Shown here: positions 23,862-34,481 of the stretch, piece after piece | Position numbering within the stretch: the first letter of the stretch is position 1 | Layout: each line of letters begins with the position of its first letter | Assembly (NCBI RefSeq): GCF_030052815.1 | Contig: NC_079501.1 | Location: forward strand, 99,030,190 to 99,094,189 | DNA length: 64,000 nt | DNA from: Hevea brasiliensis | Taxonomy: Eukaryota > Streptophyta > Magnoliopsida > Malpighiales > Euphorbiaceae | Direction of reading: 5' to 3' | Translations under genes and position numbers: made by a program | The notes under the pieces: generated by a model | Database searches by the model: none | Seen by the model: only the letters and a program-made list of their open reading frames with translations | What the model was told of the DNA's origin: nothing

Positions 23862-24539
23862 GTACTTAAACTAAAACCCGGTGGACATTAGACTGGGATT
23901 TTTAGAGTCCGGATCTGCAGAAGTGTCAGAAGTGTTCAAGGTTGTCACCTCCTCAGCAATGCATGTAGATAGGGCTCACAAAAGTTATATTATGTATTTT
24001 GTGCATTATAATTAGTTATTATGTTGAAATATAAATTATGGAATTGTAATTAATTTGTATATCATGTAAATTATGAATTTATGTAAGTAGTTTGTAAATT
24101 ATGTAAATTAATAAAGTTTGAGAATTTTGATATATGAATTGAATATTTCTTTGTAAATATGAATATTTATTTATGCTTGGAATTAATGAAAATTTTAAAG
24201 TTTGAGAAATTGAGATTTGATGAGATTATGTTGAATATATTTGGAGTTTGGGGATATGATAAATATAATTGAGAGTATTTTTAACAGGCTCCGAAGAACT
24301 GGTTTCTCAATTTTTAGCTGGTACTCTGCTTGATTTTCTGTAAAATTTTTCAGAATCCTAAATTAATTCAAAATTTTAATAAATGACACAAATGGCATAA
24401 ATTTCATTTAGTGACTTTTAATAAATATATTAAGAAATAATAAATTGATTTAGAATATGGAATAAGACAAGATAAGATGCTTTGACACACTGTGACATGC
24501 CTTGCTCGGCTACACTACAGACGGATAAGGGGTGTCACA

Positions 24540-27083
24540 GTTCTCAACTCACATGACCTATAATTTTAAAATAAAACCATTTGGGGAGCTCAGCTCACCC
24601 TTACAAACATCCACAAATCAATATCAAATCAAATGAGAGCCCAACTCCCTCATCCAACAAGCCATCCATCCACACATTTACACATATATAGATTAATAAG
24701 TTTACAATCCCAAAATAATTAATCTTATAGTCCCAAACTAAATTAAATGGTTCTACACCTGCGGAGATCTAGAATTCAAATTTAATAATACAAATTATGA
24801 AAATAGAAATTAATGGACCTGTGAGGAAAAAAACAGGTTAAACACAAGAATAAGCTCTCTTGTAACTTGGAAAAATAGGGTAAACAGGAGTGATCATTCG
24901 ACTCATAAAGTAAGATATTGATTTTACTTATAATTTCTATAACTATCTAAGTCTAGTGCATTCTAAGAGTGAAAATGCATCATCTTCACACATTTCCAAC
25001 AGGTCAAGTCATAATCACATCAAAAGCAATCTGGAGCACTCACACACCGGTGTGTCACATCCATACTCACATATATATATATGGGAGCTGATCCTCTATA
25101 CAACTCTTTTAGTTCCAACTTCTACCAGCGAGATCAACTCAAAGCTGAACTTTCTTTTAATATATAAATGCGGGGGCTAGCGAGATCAACTCAAAGTCGT
25201 GCCTACCCTGACTTATCCATAATAAGGATTGGGTCCCAGAGAGTTAAGCTCCAGCCACGTCTACCTATCCTACCTATATCCATATACACACTACATACAC
25301 ACCAACAGCTCCAGATCGCCATAAAATAATAATCACAGCAATATCATCAAGAACAAATGCAATATAAGGCGTGCCTAATTTTTATTACATACATATATGT
25401 ATAAGTAATGCATGAGCATGCCTTGAACATAGAATAATATTGAAATTATAAATAAAATTAATATTTACTTACAAATTAATTGATAGTCACTGCGGCGGCT
25501 AGGCGGAGGAGAAAGGCTGACCCGACTTACCTAAACATTATATCAAAAATTTTAGCAATATTTACTTAAAACAAAATTTTGAAGAATCAGGGGACAATCT
25601 TAAGTTTTGCCAAAAATCCAACAGAGTTTCTCTTATACTTAAAACCTTCCCAACCTGCAAAAAGATCAAAATAATACTTCTAAATCTTAAATTCCCACAA
25701 ATAATATCTCATCAACATCATATGGGGAGTCCTGGGCCCTCCAAAACAGTCAATACTCACAAATTTAAAAAATTACATTTTAGTCTCTATAACTAATATT
25801 TTATTATAAATCATTCAAACGAGCTCTAAAATTTCTAAAATTTTACTCCGCAATCCTTAGAAATATTACAAAGCTAATACAAAAGAAATTATAATTTTTT
25901 AATCTCCCACGAATATTTTATGGATTTTTAATCTAAACCTAACACTAGATAACTTAAGAAACTTAGGGTTCGAATTTACCTATGCTAACTCTGATGCTTG
26001 AAATGCATCCAAGGCATATAAAAATAGTGTTGTAGCCTATAACTTTGACCCGGTTTTGAAGTGGTTCCAGCAGCTTATATGCTCAGCTCGAAATTATAGA
26101 TATGAGTGATGGTCGAATTTCCATGAAACGAAAGTACCTACACGAAGTCCACAATACCAGGGGCTAGAATAAAATATTTACAAAATTATTTAAGCTCATT
26201 TAAAGCTTAAAAAATCACTGCGAAGTTCGTGGGATCCATCAAAATTTTGGTGTTGAAAAATTTTAAAATTTATATTGTCGTGAAGCTCTCATCGTGTAGA
26301 GCACGCTGGTACTCTCGGAATTCCCATAGGGTTCTCGGTTTGGGAGAATTTAGCCCAAAAGTCGAAATAGGCTAAAACTTCCCGATAAAAATTGGACAAA
26401 TCGCTTAATGAAAATTGGTGTTCTTGATGTTTATGGAAAACTCTCAATGTGTAGATGAGTTTTGGGACAAGACTCGGTCCAATTGATGGCTGGATCTGTC
26501 GGATTTTGGCCGGGAAGGTGAACGGTAGACGCCGTGCTTGAGAGAGCTTCAAGCCTGATTTTATGGCATTTGGGGGGGGCGGCAGGAGATAGGGGAGGTA
26601 CCAGGCAGCGCGCCGTTAAGCTAGGGAGGGTGGGGTGGCGACTGGCTGCGAGAGGGGAGAAGGAAGGAGAGAGAAAGCGAGAGAGAGAGAGGGAGAGTGT
26701 CAGGGCGCAAGGGAAGAAGGGAAAGAAAAAGAAAAATGGGCCGATTCAATTCTACCAGTTCAATCAGATCCGGTTTGATTCAGCTGGTCTGATTCAGGAT
26801 ATCCAAAATTGAATTTTTACTCTGCCATGGGACAAAAAATGAGGCCTAAAAATTTTATAAAAATTTCAGAAAACTTAGAAAAATTTATGGAGTCCAAATA
26901 TATTTTTACTTTTACCACGTGGTCTTTAAATTAAATTTTAAAAATTGACAAAGTTTATCGTCTCTGAAAATAAACCCGATTTTAAAATTCAGAAAAATTC
27001 CAAATAAATTATCATAATATTTAATATAATAAAATATTAATATTTACATATAAAGTAATTATTTGAAAATTATGGATGTTACA
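24540..27083 (-). repeat. LTR-C, truncated copy
   Basis: It matches 34657-37114 along its length, including the GGGGAGCTCAGCTCACC block, the GC-rich island with a GA-rich tract (26560-26760) and the end ATGTTACA. The first 175 bp or so of the complete copy is missing because the LTR-A array was inserted here. I assign the minus strand because that orientation opens with TGTAAC(A). CpG sites present in the other copy are largely changed to TpG or CpA here, which suggests greater age. Short frames inside are not genes. Confidence 0.8.
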
Positions 27084-27395
27084 TTCTACCATGTATTCAT
27101 CACACGATTCTTAGCTTGTTATTTTATAATAAGAATTAGAACAATTGAAGAAACAACTTAAAGAAGAGAGGCAATAGAGGCAAGCGGAGAAGTAAACTAT
27201 CACGGAGCAATTTGAGACGTGTTTCGAAGACATGAGACACTCAATGATGGAATAGATGATGAGATCAGTCAAAGCTTGCCAATGCCTTCACCTTCACCTA
27301 GTCAGGATTGATGATTTTATATTTTTAACTTTAACTTATTAAACTTTAGTATTTTTATTTTACTGGAGTTCATACTTATTTTGTCATATATATGG

Positions 27396-27431
<36 letters not shown>

Positions 27432-28091
27432 TGCATTTGCTATTTATTATTTTTTTAGCCATCAATAATTAAATTTTCAAATATAAAATTATTTTCAAAA
27501 GATTATTAAAAAAATTACCGACGTAATAAATTTGTAGGTAAATATTTTAGAAATTATTTAATAAAATTATCTATAACATAAAGTGATAGGTAAACATTCT
27601 TAAAAAATTATTAAAAGAAATTACCTATGAATGAAAGTGCTAGGTAAACATACTTAAAAAAATTAAAAAAAAAATCACCTACCAAAGAAAGTGATAGGTA
27701 AACATTTTTAAAAATTATTAAAAATAATTATCAACCACAACAGTCGTTAGTAATTGTCAAATTTTTTGTCACTAAATTTATTTTACTAACCAAAATTTTA
27801 TTATAAGTAATTAGTGACGAAACGTTTCGTTGATAAATTGATTGGTAATTATACTTGCCAACGATCCCACAAAAATTACTAATGGTAAAAAAAAAATCTA
27901 ATTTATCTATAAATTTTTTCATCGGTAAAATTAATGATAAAAACACTTTATCGTCAATATAATTTACTTACGCATGAATTTGTGGACAAAAAAATTACAT
28001 CAGTAAATTTATCAGTAATCCATATTACCTATAAAATAAAAGCAAATTTTTAATAATTTTCGTAGCTTTTTTTTTTAAATTTCTTATAGTG
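27084..28091 (+). mobile_element. CACTA (En/Spm-like) transposon, 3' end
   Basis: The right terminus reads, in reverse complement, CACTATAAGAAATTT (28077-28091). Upstream are subterminal repeats of about 13 bp (GATAGGTAAACAT and variants near 27586, 27645 and 27686, with further degenerate copies to about 28030). At 27140-27325 a decayed reading frame with several stops encodes a charged, coiled-coil-like segment that would fit the end of a CACTA protein; this part is inference. The left part was cut off by insertion of LTR-C at 27083. Bases 28092-28094 (ATT) would be one copy of the 3-bp target duplication. Confidence 0.75.
27399..27431 (+). repeat. (ATT)n microsatellite
   Basis: Uninterrupted ATT repeats, about 11 units, inside the CACTA remnant. 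Confidence 0.95.
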
Positions 28092-28410
28092 ATTAAATAA
28101 TTACTTAAACAAAAATAAAATTTTAATTGTATTTGATTGTTTTGATATTTTATAAAAAGTAGAATCCAACCTAAAACTAAAATCATACCTAATTCCTAAT
28201 TAATCATGAAAGGATTTGAAAGCACTTCCTTTTTCATTTCTTAATTAAATAACATATATAATTCTATGTTGGTTTTAAATCATAGCTATGTCCCTGTCCA
28301 AAGAATTCAATCTGCTCCAGGGATTAAACCAATGAATCAAAGCCAAAATTTTAACCAAGTTAACATGCATCATCCTTTTGAGTAAAGCAGTTCTTACAAT
28401 CAATCTTCAA

Positions 28411-28470
28411 TCAAATCTTCTCTCCGTTGATTCTCTAATGTCAAATCTTGTCTCTATTGATTCTCTCATG
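28411..28470 (+). repeat. 30-bp tandem duplication
   Basis: Two adjacent 30-bp units, each built around CAAATCTT, TTGATTCTCT and ATG, with a few differences. Confidence 0.85.
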
Positions 28471-28683
28471 TCAGTAAATTTGGAGGCATCTGAGTGATAC
28501 CGCGTTATCAGGCAGTCAAGGCACTATGGAAGCAGTGATCGGTATCATCGGCTAAACACCAAAAGCACCAACATTAGAGAGAGGCAGAAGTGAATTCTGA
28601 TTGACCTCGTGGAAAGATTGTTAGGAAGGAGAAATTATACCCTAACAACTCACCACAATAAAAATGAATAAGTATATTGCTTG

Positions 28684-28731
<48 letters not shown>

Positions 28732-28732
28732 T
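28684..28732 (+). repeat. (ATT)n microsatellite
   Basis: About 16 uninterrupted ATT units. Confidence 0.97.
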
Positions 28733-29253
28733 TAGGTAAATTATTTTACATAAAATATTGTACAATTCTCGCTGAAGAACATACAATCTCAGTTTTTTTT
28801 TTTTTCCAATTTTTATATTTTATAAAAGTTTAAATAAAGTGTGGCTTCTTCCATTCAGATTAGGATATAATTTCATTGAGAAATTAAAGTTTCATAATTT
28901 TTTTTTAATACCCTTATTATTAATGAAAATCATTCTTTTTGGAGGCATAAAGAGAATTTGCTTAAAATAAGCCAGATATCAAGCTCAAAGAATTTCAATG
29001 GGACATCTGGAGTGATTTAAAAAAAAAAAAGCGAGTTTTATGGATATAAACATATTATTTAGTTTGATCAGGCAAATTACGGCTACAAGTATACCATATG
29101 TGGAGGAGAACAAAAAGCACATGCGGATCAGTTAATTCTAAAGCAATCGGACGAAAATCAAACAGTATTAAAAAGATGACACTTGAAAAGGCATACAATT
29201 TTGATTACCCTTTAGCTTTGGAGGACACGAGCAGCAGAAGTTGATAATGATGA

Positions 29254-30788
29254 TTAAACTGGCTTGTTCGTGTCTTTTGCTGAAACAGGGTCAGCCAAAT
29301 TATTGGCAATTCTTTCCTTATCATTGTGATCATCCTGAACTGCCAACATGACCAGAACAAACAGCAATGGATAACTCACTGTAGTGAGAGACCAATTCAC
29401 AATCAACTGGGAAAGCATTGGAACTTTGTGCGAATCAATTTGCCAGGCAACAGCAGCCCCTGCACTTTGCACTCCCTTGTAGAAACCAACATACCTGCAA
29501 TTTAAATCCACAGATACTGTCAAGTTTAAAGAGATTAACTTAATGGGTGGCACACATGATAAGAAACTGGCAAGCCATCCATTAATCCATGTGTATGTAT
29601 GTATGGGTACCTGCTAAGGATCTCAGAGTCGTCAGCCAAAGCTCCAATGACCCAGTAGACCAAGCTTTGGAACATGGCATCTAGCAATCCATAACTGAAA
29701 TACAGAACGAAAGGCCCAGCGAAATCAGAACCAGAGTCCTTAAAGTCCAACTTGGGCGGCAAATCGTCATAGGAGTATTTGAGCTGGTTGGCAAGTCCAC
29801 CTCCCCAGATTGCAGTCCCAAGCAGTCCCACAATCCCAATCCCAACAAATCCCCTCGTCCTTCTGCTCTGGAAACTGAAATCCAATATGTACCCAATCCC
29901 AACAGAGCCCAGCATCTGGGCTCCCCAGTAGAACACATTGTTCAAGCCCCTCGTTCTCAAATTGAAGTGTGCTGCGTTCACATTATTGAACTGGTAACTA
30001 TAGAAGAAATTGCTGGCCCAAGCAGCAGGGACTATTAGTAGCATCTTCCAGTTGAGGAACATCTTCATAATCTCAATGGCTTCCGTGGAGACCTTAGAGT
30101 ACTTGATGTGGGTGCAAACAGTGCCATCGTCGCGGACCACCTTGCTAGGGGGCAAAATAGCCAAGGAAAGCAATGTTCCAAAGGTCATAAAGCACATGAA
30201 GCCGATATAGGTGCCATCATTAACCGAAGCCGCCTCACTGCGATGGTAATTGAGAATGAATGGAATTAGCCCACCGATGACACCTCCCATATTGAAGACG
30301 CTCCAGAAGAGGGAAATATAAGTCCCCTTCCGATTTGGGGGAGGATAGGAGGTCATGATAGCTCCCTCCCCAGCCCATAGTAGCCCCGCCCCGATGCCAA
30401 GTATGGCACCAGCGGCGATGGCAAAAGCCTGATGCTGATAGTGGTTGTAGTAGAGGAAAGACCCAGCGTATAAGATATAAGTGCTGCAACCGGCGACGAG
30501 GGTGAGGCGAGGACCCAAGATGTTGTAGATGCCACCACCCAGAATGCCGAAGACAGCGAAGGTGGTGTAGAGGGCGGTGTTGGCGTTGTTGGCAGCAGTA
30601 GGGTCGACCTGGCCACCTCCACCCATTCCGGAGAGGGCATTGAACATTCCAGGGCAGCAGAAGCACACCAAACCTATAAGGGTGACCTGGACTAATGGTG
30701 AGTTGTACCTGAAAATGGATTTGCTTGGCAAATTATTATTGAATGGCAAATTATTATTGCCGAATTCTTCATCTCCTTGAAAACCCAT
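29254..30788 (-). CDS. UNC93-like major-facilitator membrane protein (two exons)
   Basis: The coding exons are 30788-29611 and 29494-29254, giving 472 residues. The start is the first ATG of the long frame (MGFQGDEEFG). The intron begins GT and ends with GCAG. The codon split by it encodes Arg-393, and the second exon continues YVGFYKGVQSAGAAVAW. It belongs to the UNC93/MFS family, polytopic membrane proteins with about 11-12 spans. Animal members regulate potassium channels or escort receptors. Plant members have been linked to potassium and abiotic-stress responses, but substrates are uncertain. Motifs seen are the conserved region around residues 44-60 (CCPGMFNALSGMGGGG), GILGGGIYNILGPRL (81-95), LLWAGEGAIMTSYPP (136-150) and FNMGGVIGGLIPFILN (165-180), plus a hydrophilic C-terminal tail. 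No frameshift or stop was found, so it appears intact. It is the only host gene recognised. Confidence 0.93.
29495..29610 (-). other. Intron of the UNC93-like gene
   Basis: 116 bp, phase 2. Donor AG/GTACCC reads down from 29610 and acceptor TTGCAG/G ends at 29495. Splicing here joins two frames that both match the family. Confidence 0.88.
30728..30763 (-). repeat. In-frame 18-bp duplication near the UNC93-like N-terminus
   Basis: Two tandem copies of an 18-bp unit containing GGCAAATTATTATTG encode the residue repeat NNNLPF/NNNLPS (about 11-22). The frame is kept. Confidence 0.8.
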
Positions 30789-31089
30789 TAGAGAAAGATG
30801 GCAGAATTTCTGTGATGAATGGTGTTAAAGAGGGAATCTTGAGGAATTTGGGGATCTGAAACGAGAAGAGGCCAAGTGGAGCACGGCGTTTCAGTAGGGG
30901 AACGGTAGTGTGAATTTAAGGAGATTTGGAAGAATAAAGAGACACGAGAGACGATTTTCAGGTTGCAGCCGGCACGCCTCTCTCTCTCCCTCGTGGCCTG
31001 GTATGATGTTAGAATCTGCAGGCCTACCTTCCATTCCTGTGTTTGTATACTCAGATGTTCTCATCACATCTTATCCTATCTTATTTGGA
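30789..31089 (-). promoter_or_regulatory. 5' flank of the UNC93-like gene
   Basis: The region upstream of the start codon, less AT-rich than what follows. It contains a CT/GA-rich stretch (about 30978-30992) typical of plant 5' untranslated or core-promoter regions. No convincing TATA box was identified, so the transcription start is unknown. Confidence 0.45.
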
Positions 31090-31660
31090 GCATATTTGAT
31101 TTAATCGTTAAATATAATTAATAATTGATAATAAATAATTAATTGATTTATATTAAATATTTAATTATTATTATTATATAAAATAATTAATAAAAATATA
31201 TATTGTATAATTTATTATATTATTTAAATAAATATAAATTATAAATTTATTATATTATATTATTAATAAAATATATAATTAATAAATTAATAAATTATAT
31301 TATTTATTATATTATTAAAATAAATAAAATTATTAATTTATTATATAATATTATTTATTTTATTATTGAAATTTAAAAATAATTATTTAAAAAAATTAAA
31401 TAACTTTAAAAATATAAATAAAATAATAAAGTAATTATTATTATTAATAAAAAAATTTATAATTAATTTTAAATATTTATTTGCAAATAAATATTTTTTA
31501 TTTTATATTATTAATAAAAAAATATTTTAATAAAGTTAAAATATGATTAATTAAAATATTATAATTATAAATAAAAAAATAAAATTATTAATAATATTAA
31601 TTTTTAAATTAAATAAAAAAATAATATAATCAAAATAAAAAATAAAACAAAATCAACTAT
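31090..31660. repeat. Extremely AT-rich tract
   Basis: About 570 bp made almost wholly of A and T, mostly irregular ATTATT and AAATAA runs with very few G or C. No terminal repeats or coding sequence seen. It lies just upstream of the gene promoter and could be a decayed element or a matrix-attachment-like segment; neither can be shown. Confidence 0.8.
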
Positions 31661-34219
31661 GAGTTGATGAGAAATAGATCAAAAAATAAAATTGATATAA
31701 ACTGTAGCTGATAGGTATAATATCAATTACCTATAAGCTATCAATTTTATTTTTTTAAACTTATCAAATACTCTAATTTATCTATTTAAATATCTAACAA
31801 TTATTAACTGCACCTAATAAGTGAACCAAATACTAATGACGCCGAATTGCATATGATTTTTCATGCGGTAAAAGAGGAAATTTATATTATTTTAATTTTT
31901 TTAAAAAATATATTAATCTCCTATAAGCGCAAAGGCAAACACTGCTACCTTATAATGTATTTAAATTTTAAAATTAAATTTAATATATTTTCATCATAAA
32001 AATGATTAAATAATTAAATATTTTTCAAATTATATTTAAATTAATGTTTTTATAATTATTTTAATATATAATTAGTGTATTAATAAAAATTATATAATTA
32101 GGCTTAGTAATTCATATAAAATTTTAATTTTTTTTATTTTTGTAATTTTTTTGTTTATAATAAAAGATAATCCAGTGTAGTGAGCAAACCAAACCCAATA
32201 ATCAGGTGATATCGGATATTCACAAAGAAAATTACTCGTCCAACTATACTTATGATACTCACTCTAACAATAAAAATTTCGAGATATTTATTATGATCCG
32301 TGTGAGACTCAACTAGCAAATAGACTACTAATCCTTTTCAATCGCACACTCCTAATTTTAATAGAAATCTACGTCAAAATCTTTATATACATTATTATAA
32401 TTCAGTTTTCATTATTGATTTAGATATTGGAATAGTGATTAACTAATTTGCTCTTCTCCCTTGTAGATCCAATACTTAGCCCAGCATCCATAAATCGCAA
32501 GAGGAGAACAACATCACTAACTTTCATATATCATATATAAATTTTTAATTAAATAAAAATTCTCTTCCACTGGATTTTAAAAAAATCACTTAATTACAAT
32601 GATATTAGAAAATTCATGTAAATAATAAAAGACGTTTTGTACCTTTACAGACAAACATTATTTTTATTACCCCATTTAAGCTTGGGTTGGAGATCATGCT
32701 TGTTTTCCTCCGGCAGTACTAGATGCCGCTGCTGCAGATATTGCAGCTTGATTATCCTCTTGTTTTCTTTTGTTTTGTTGCTGTGTTCTATGTTTAGTTC
32801 CAATAATAATAATAATAATAAAAAAGGCCAATTAGTGAGGATAGCAGCAACTGGAGAATTTCTCTAACCATGATTGTGAGAGCTGGACCCAGCTTGGAAA
32901 ATTTAACTCTGTCATGTGGAAGTAGCAATTGGAATTTGGAACAAAGTTAAAATTGATTAAAATTAATAGAAATTCAGCGAAAACACCACTTTTAACCTTT
33001 TTGTTGTGTCTTTCAATGTCCCTATAACGATTTTCTTTATCAGATCATGATCATATAACTTGTTTGATAAATGATATGAAATTGATATTTTGTTTGTTTA
33101 CTCTCAGCATGGACAGAATCACCAATGTCCAAAGATGTCCAATATACAGATTAGCAAGAATGAAAAAACATTTAATGTATATGAATCTAACTTATCAATG
33201 AATATTAAAGAATCTGCTGGTATTTTTTTTATGTATATAAAATAAGATGCAGAAATATTGTTTGCATCACACCTCTAAGTTTATTAATTTTAAATTATAA
33301 TAAAATAATATCAATTAACTTCAACTCAGTTGTATTGAGGTAATATTAAGAATGCGAACACTTGAGCTCAAATTTTAATTAAAACTAATTATATCAAAAA
33401 AAAAATAAAATATTAATTTATTACAAAGATGAAAGTAATTTTTTCTTGTTAATCAAGATTTAATTCTATTAAGAACATTTTAAGAATATTTAAAAATTTT
33501 AAATAGAACAGATTGATTAAAATTGAAGACAAAAAATAATCTCAATGCTCATAAATTAATTTGAAAATAATTTTAGGTATAGTAATAGTAATAATAATAT
33601 ATAATAAGAGTATTATTCAAAGTGTTTGACCAAAATTTTATTTCCAATTTGACTAATGTGAAGGTTAGTGAAGACAAATTAACTTTCTGAGTTTCCGTGG
33701 TTCATAATTGACGCAATTTGTCCACATTGCTTTCATGGCAACCCAAAAGTCGTCTTACATAGAAATGACAACATATCTTAGAATCGCAGTTCAACCTCCA
33801 TATGGCGGAAACGCCACCCCCAAGAAGCATCAGCCGGCCTGCCGGCCACCTCAATTTTATAAGAAACTAAGGCTTGATCTTGCTTATGATTATTAAAATT
33901 AGCAGCAAATTTTAATATAAAACATTTGGGTTATAATAATAGTAGTGGTAATGCTATTATTATTATTATTATAGAAAAAGTTGAAACTTAAAAAAAAAAA
34001 AAAGTACAAAAAGCAACTTCAAATTTTAATTACTAGTAACTCAACTAATAATTAATAATTAAATATTAAAATCAATAAATTTTAATTCAATGATATTAAA
34101 ATCGTTTAAAAATTATGAAATTTCGAATTTGAAAGTTGAAACTAAATGAATAAAAAAATATTAAATATTAATGTTATGAGTTTTGTTATTCTTGACATAT
34201 TGTACCTAGGATTGTAAAT
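31661..34219. other. Intergenic region, no gene recognised
   Basis: AT-rich sequence with short runs (AAT repeats at 32804-32820, ATT at 33955-33971, poly-A at 33990-34003). A segment at 33700-33870 is less AT-rich and holds the near-palindrome CCGGCCTGCCGGCC (33834-33847) followed by TTTATAAG, so it might be an old promoter. I could not link it to a gene. No tRNA or rRNA signature was found. Confidence 0.5.
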
Positions 34220-34481
34220 GAATTAAATTGTTCACAAATTGCTCAAGGCTCAGTTTGATAAAATTGGATAAAGTTTGACTCATCTCAAGTCTAATAGTTA
34301 GGCTAATTAATAAATGAGTCAAACTCAACCTTATTAATATTTGACTCGTTAAAGCTTATGAGCCAACTTGTTTAACAGGCTCACAAGCTCATAAGTTGTT
34401 TGTTAAATAGGCTCATGAGATAGCTTGTTGAACAGGTTCGTAAGTTAGTTCATTTAATAGTATGGTGAATTAGCTTGTTTA
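34220..34481. repeat. Degenerate interspersed repeat with AGCTCA/TGAGCC motifs
   Basis: Repeated words such as GCTCATGAG, AACAGGCTCA and AAGCTCATAAG recur on both strands. This resembles widespread plant transposon fragments of unknown class. The lone LTR-C at 34482 is inserted in it, and the repeat resumes at 37115 (GTTTACAAGTTCATTAATT). Confidence 0.4.

Larger units (their letters stand above)
20130..24539 (+). repeat. LTR-A, 3' LTR of the array (uninterrupted reference copy)
   Basis: 4410 bp, TGTGACATC to GGGTGTCACA, with no nested insertion. Order of landmarks: 5S-like block (20301), GGTTAGTG (21002), hairpin (21304), GACAC/GTGTC inverted repeat and palindrome (23115-23151), two-hairpin module (23818), and a conserved AACAGGCTCCGAAGAACTGG block near the end (24284). 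It ends inside an LTR-C copy, so the array was inserted there. Confidence 0.9.
28092..29253. other. Intergenic region downstream of the UNC93-like gene
   Basis: AT-rich unique-looking sequence. It holds a 30-bp tandem duplication, an (ATT)n tract, a T-run at 28793-28805 and poly-A at 29019-29030. The stretch next to the gene stop (about 29100-29253) probably contains the 3' untranslated region. No RNA gene or other coding sequence was recognised. Confidence 0.6.

Noticed and set aside
29535..29606. C-terminal extension YPYIHTHGLMDG... of the first UNC93-like exon
   Set aside because: It is read-through into the intron; splicing at 29610/29495 restores the conserved YVGFYKG sequence.
29681..30780. 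Several overlapping frames on both strands within the UNC93-like gene
   Set aside because: They are alternative frames of a GC-richer coding exon; only the main minus-strand frame matches a protein family and splices properly.
33708..33896. Short frame of 62 residues in a less AT-rich segment
   Set aside because: No recognisable domain, no splice context and no similarity to known families that I can identify.
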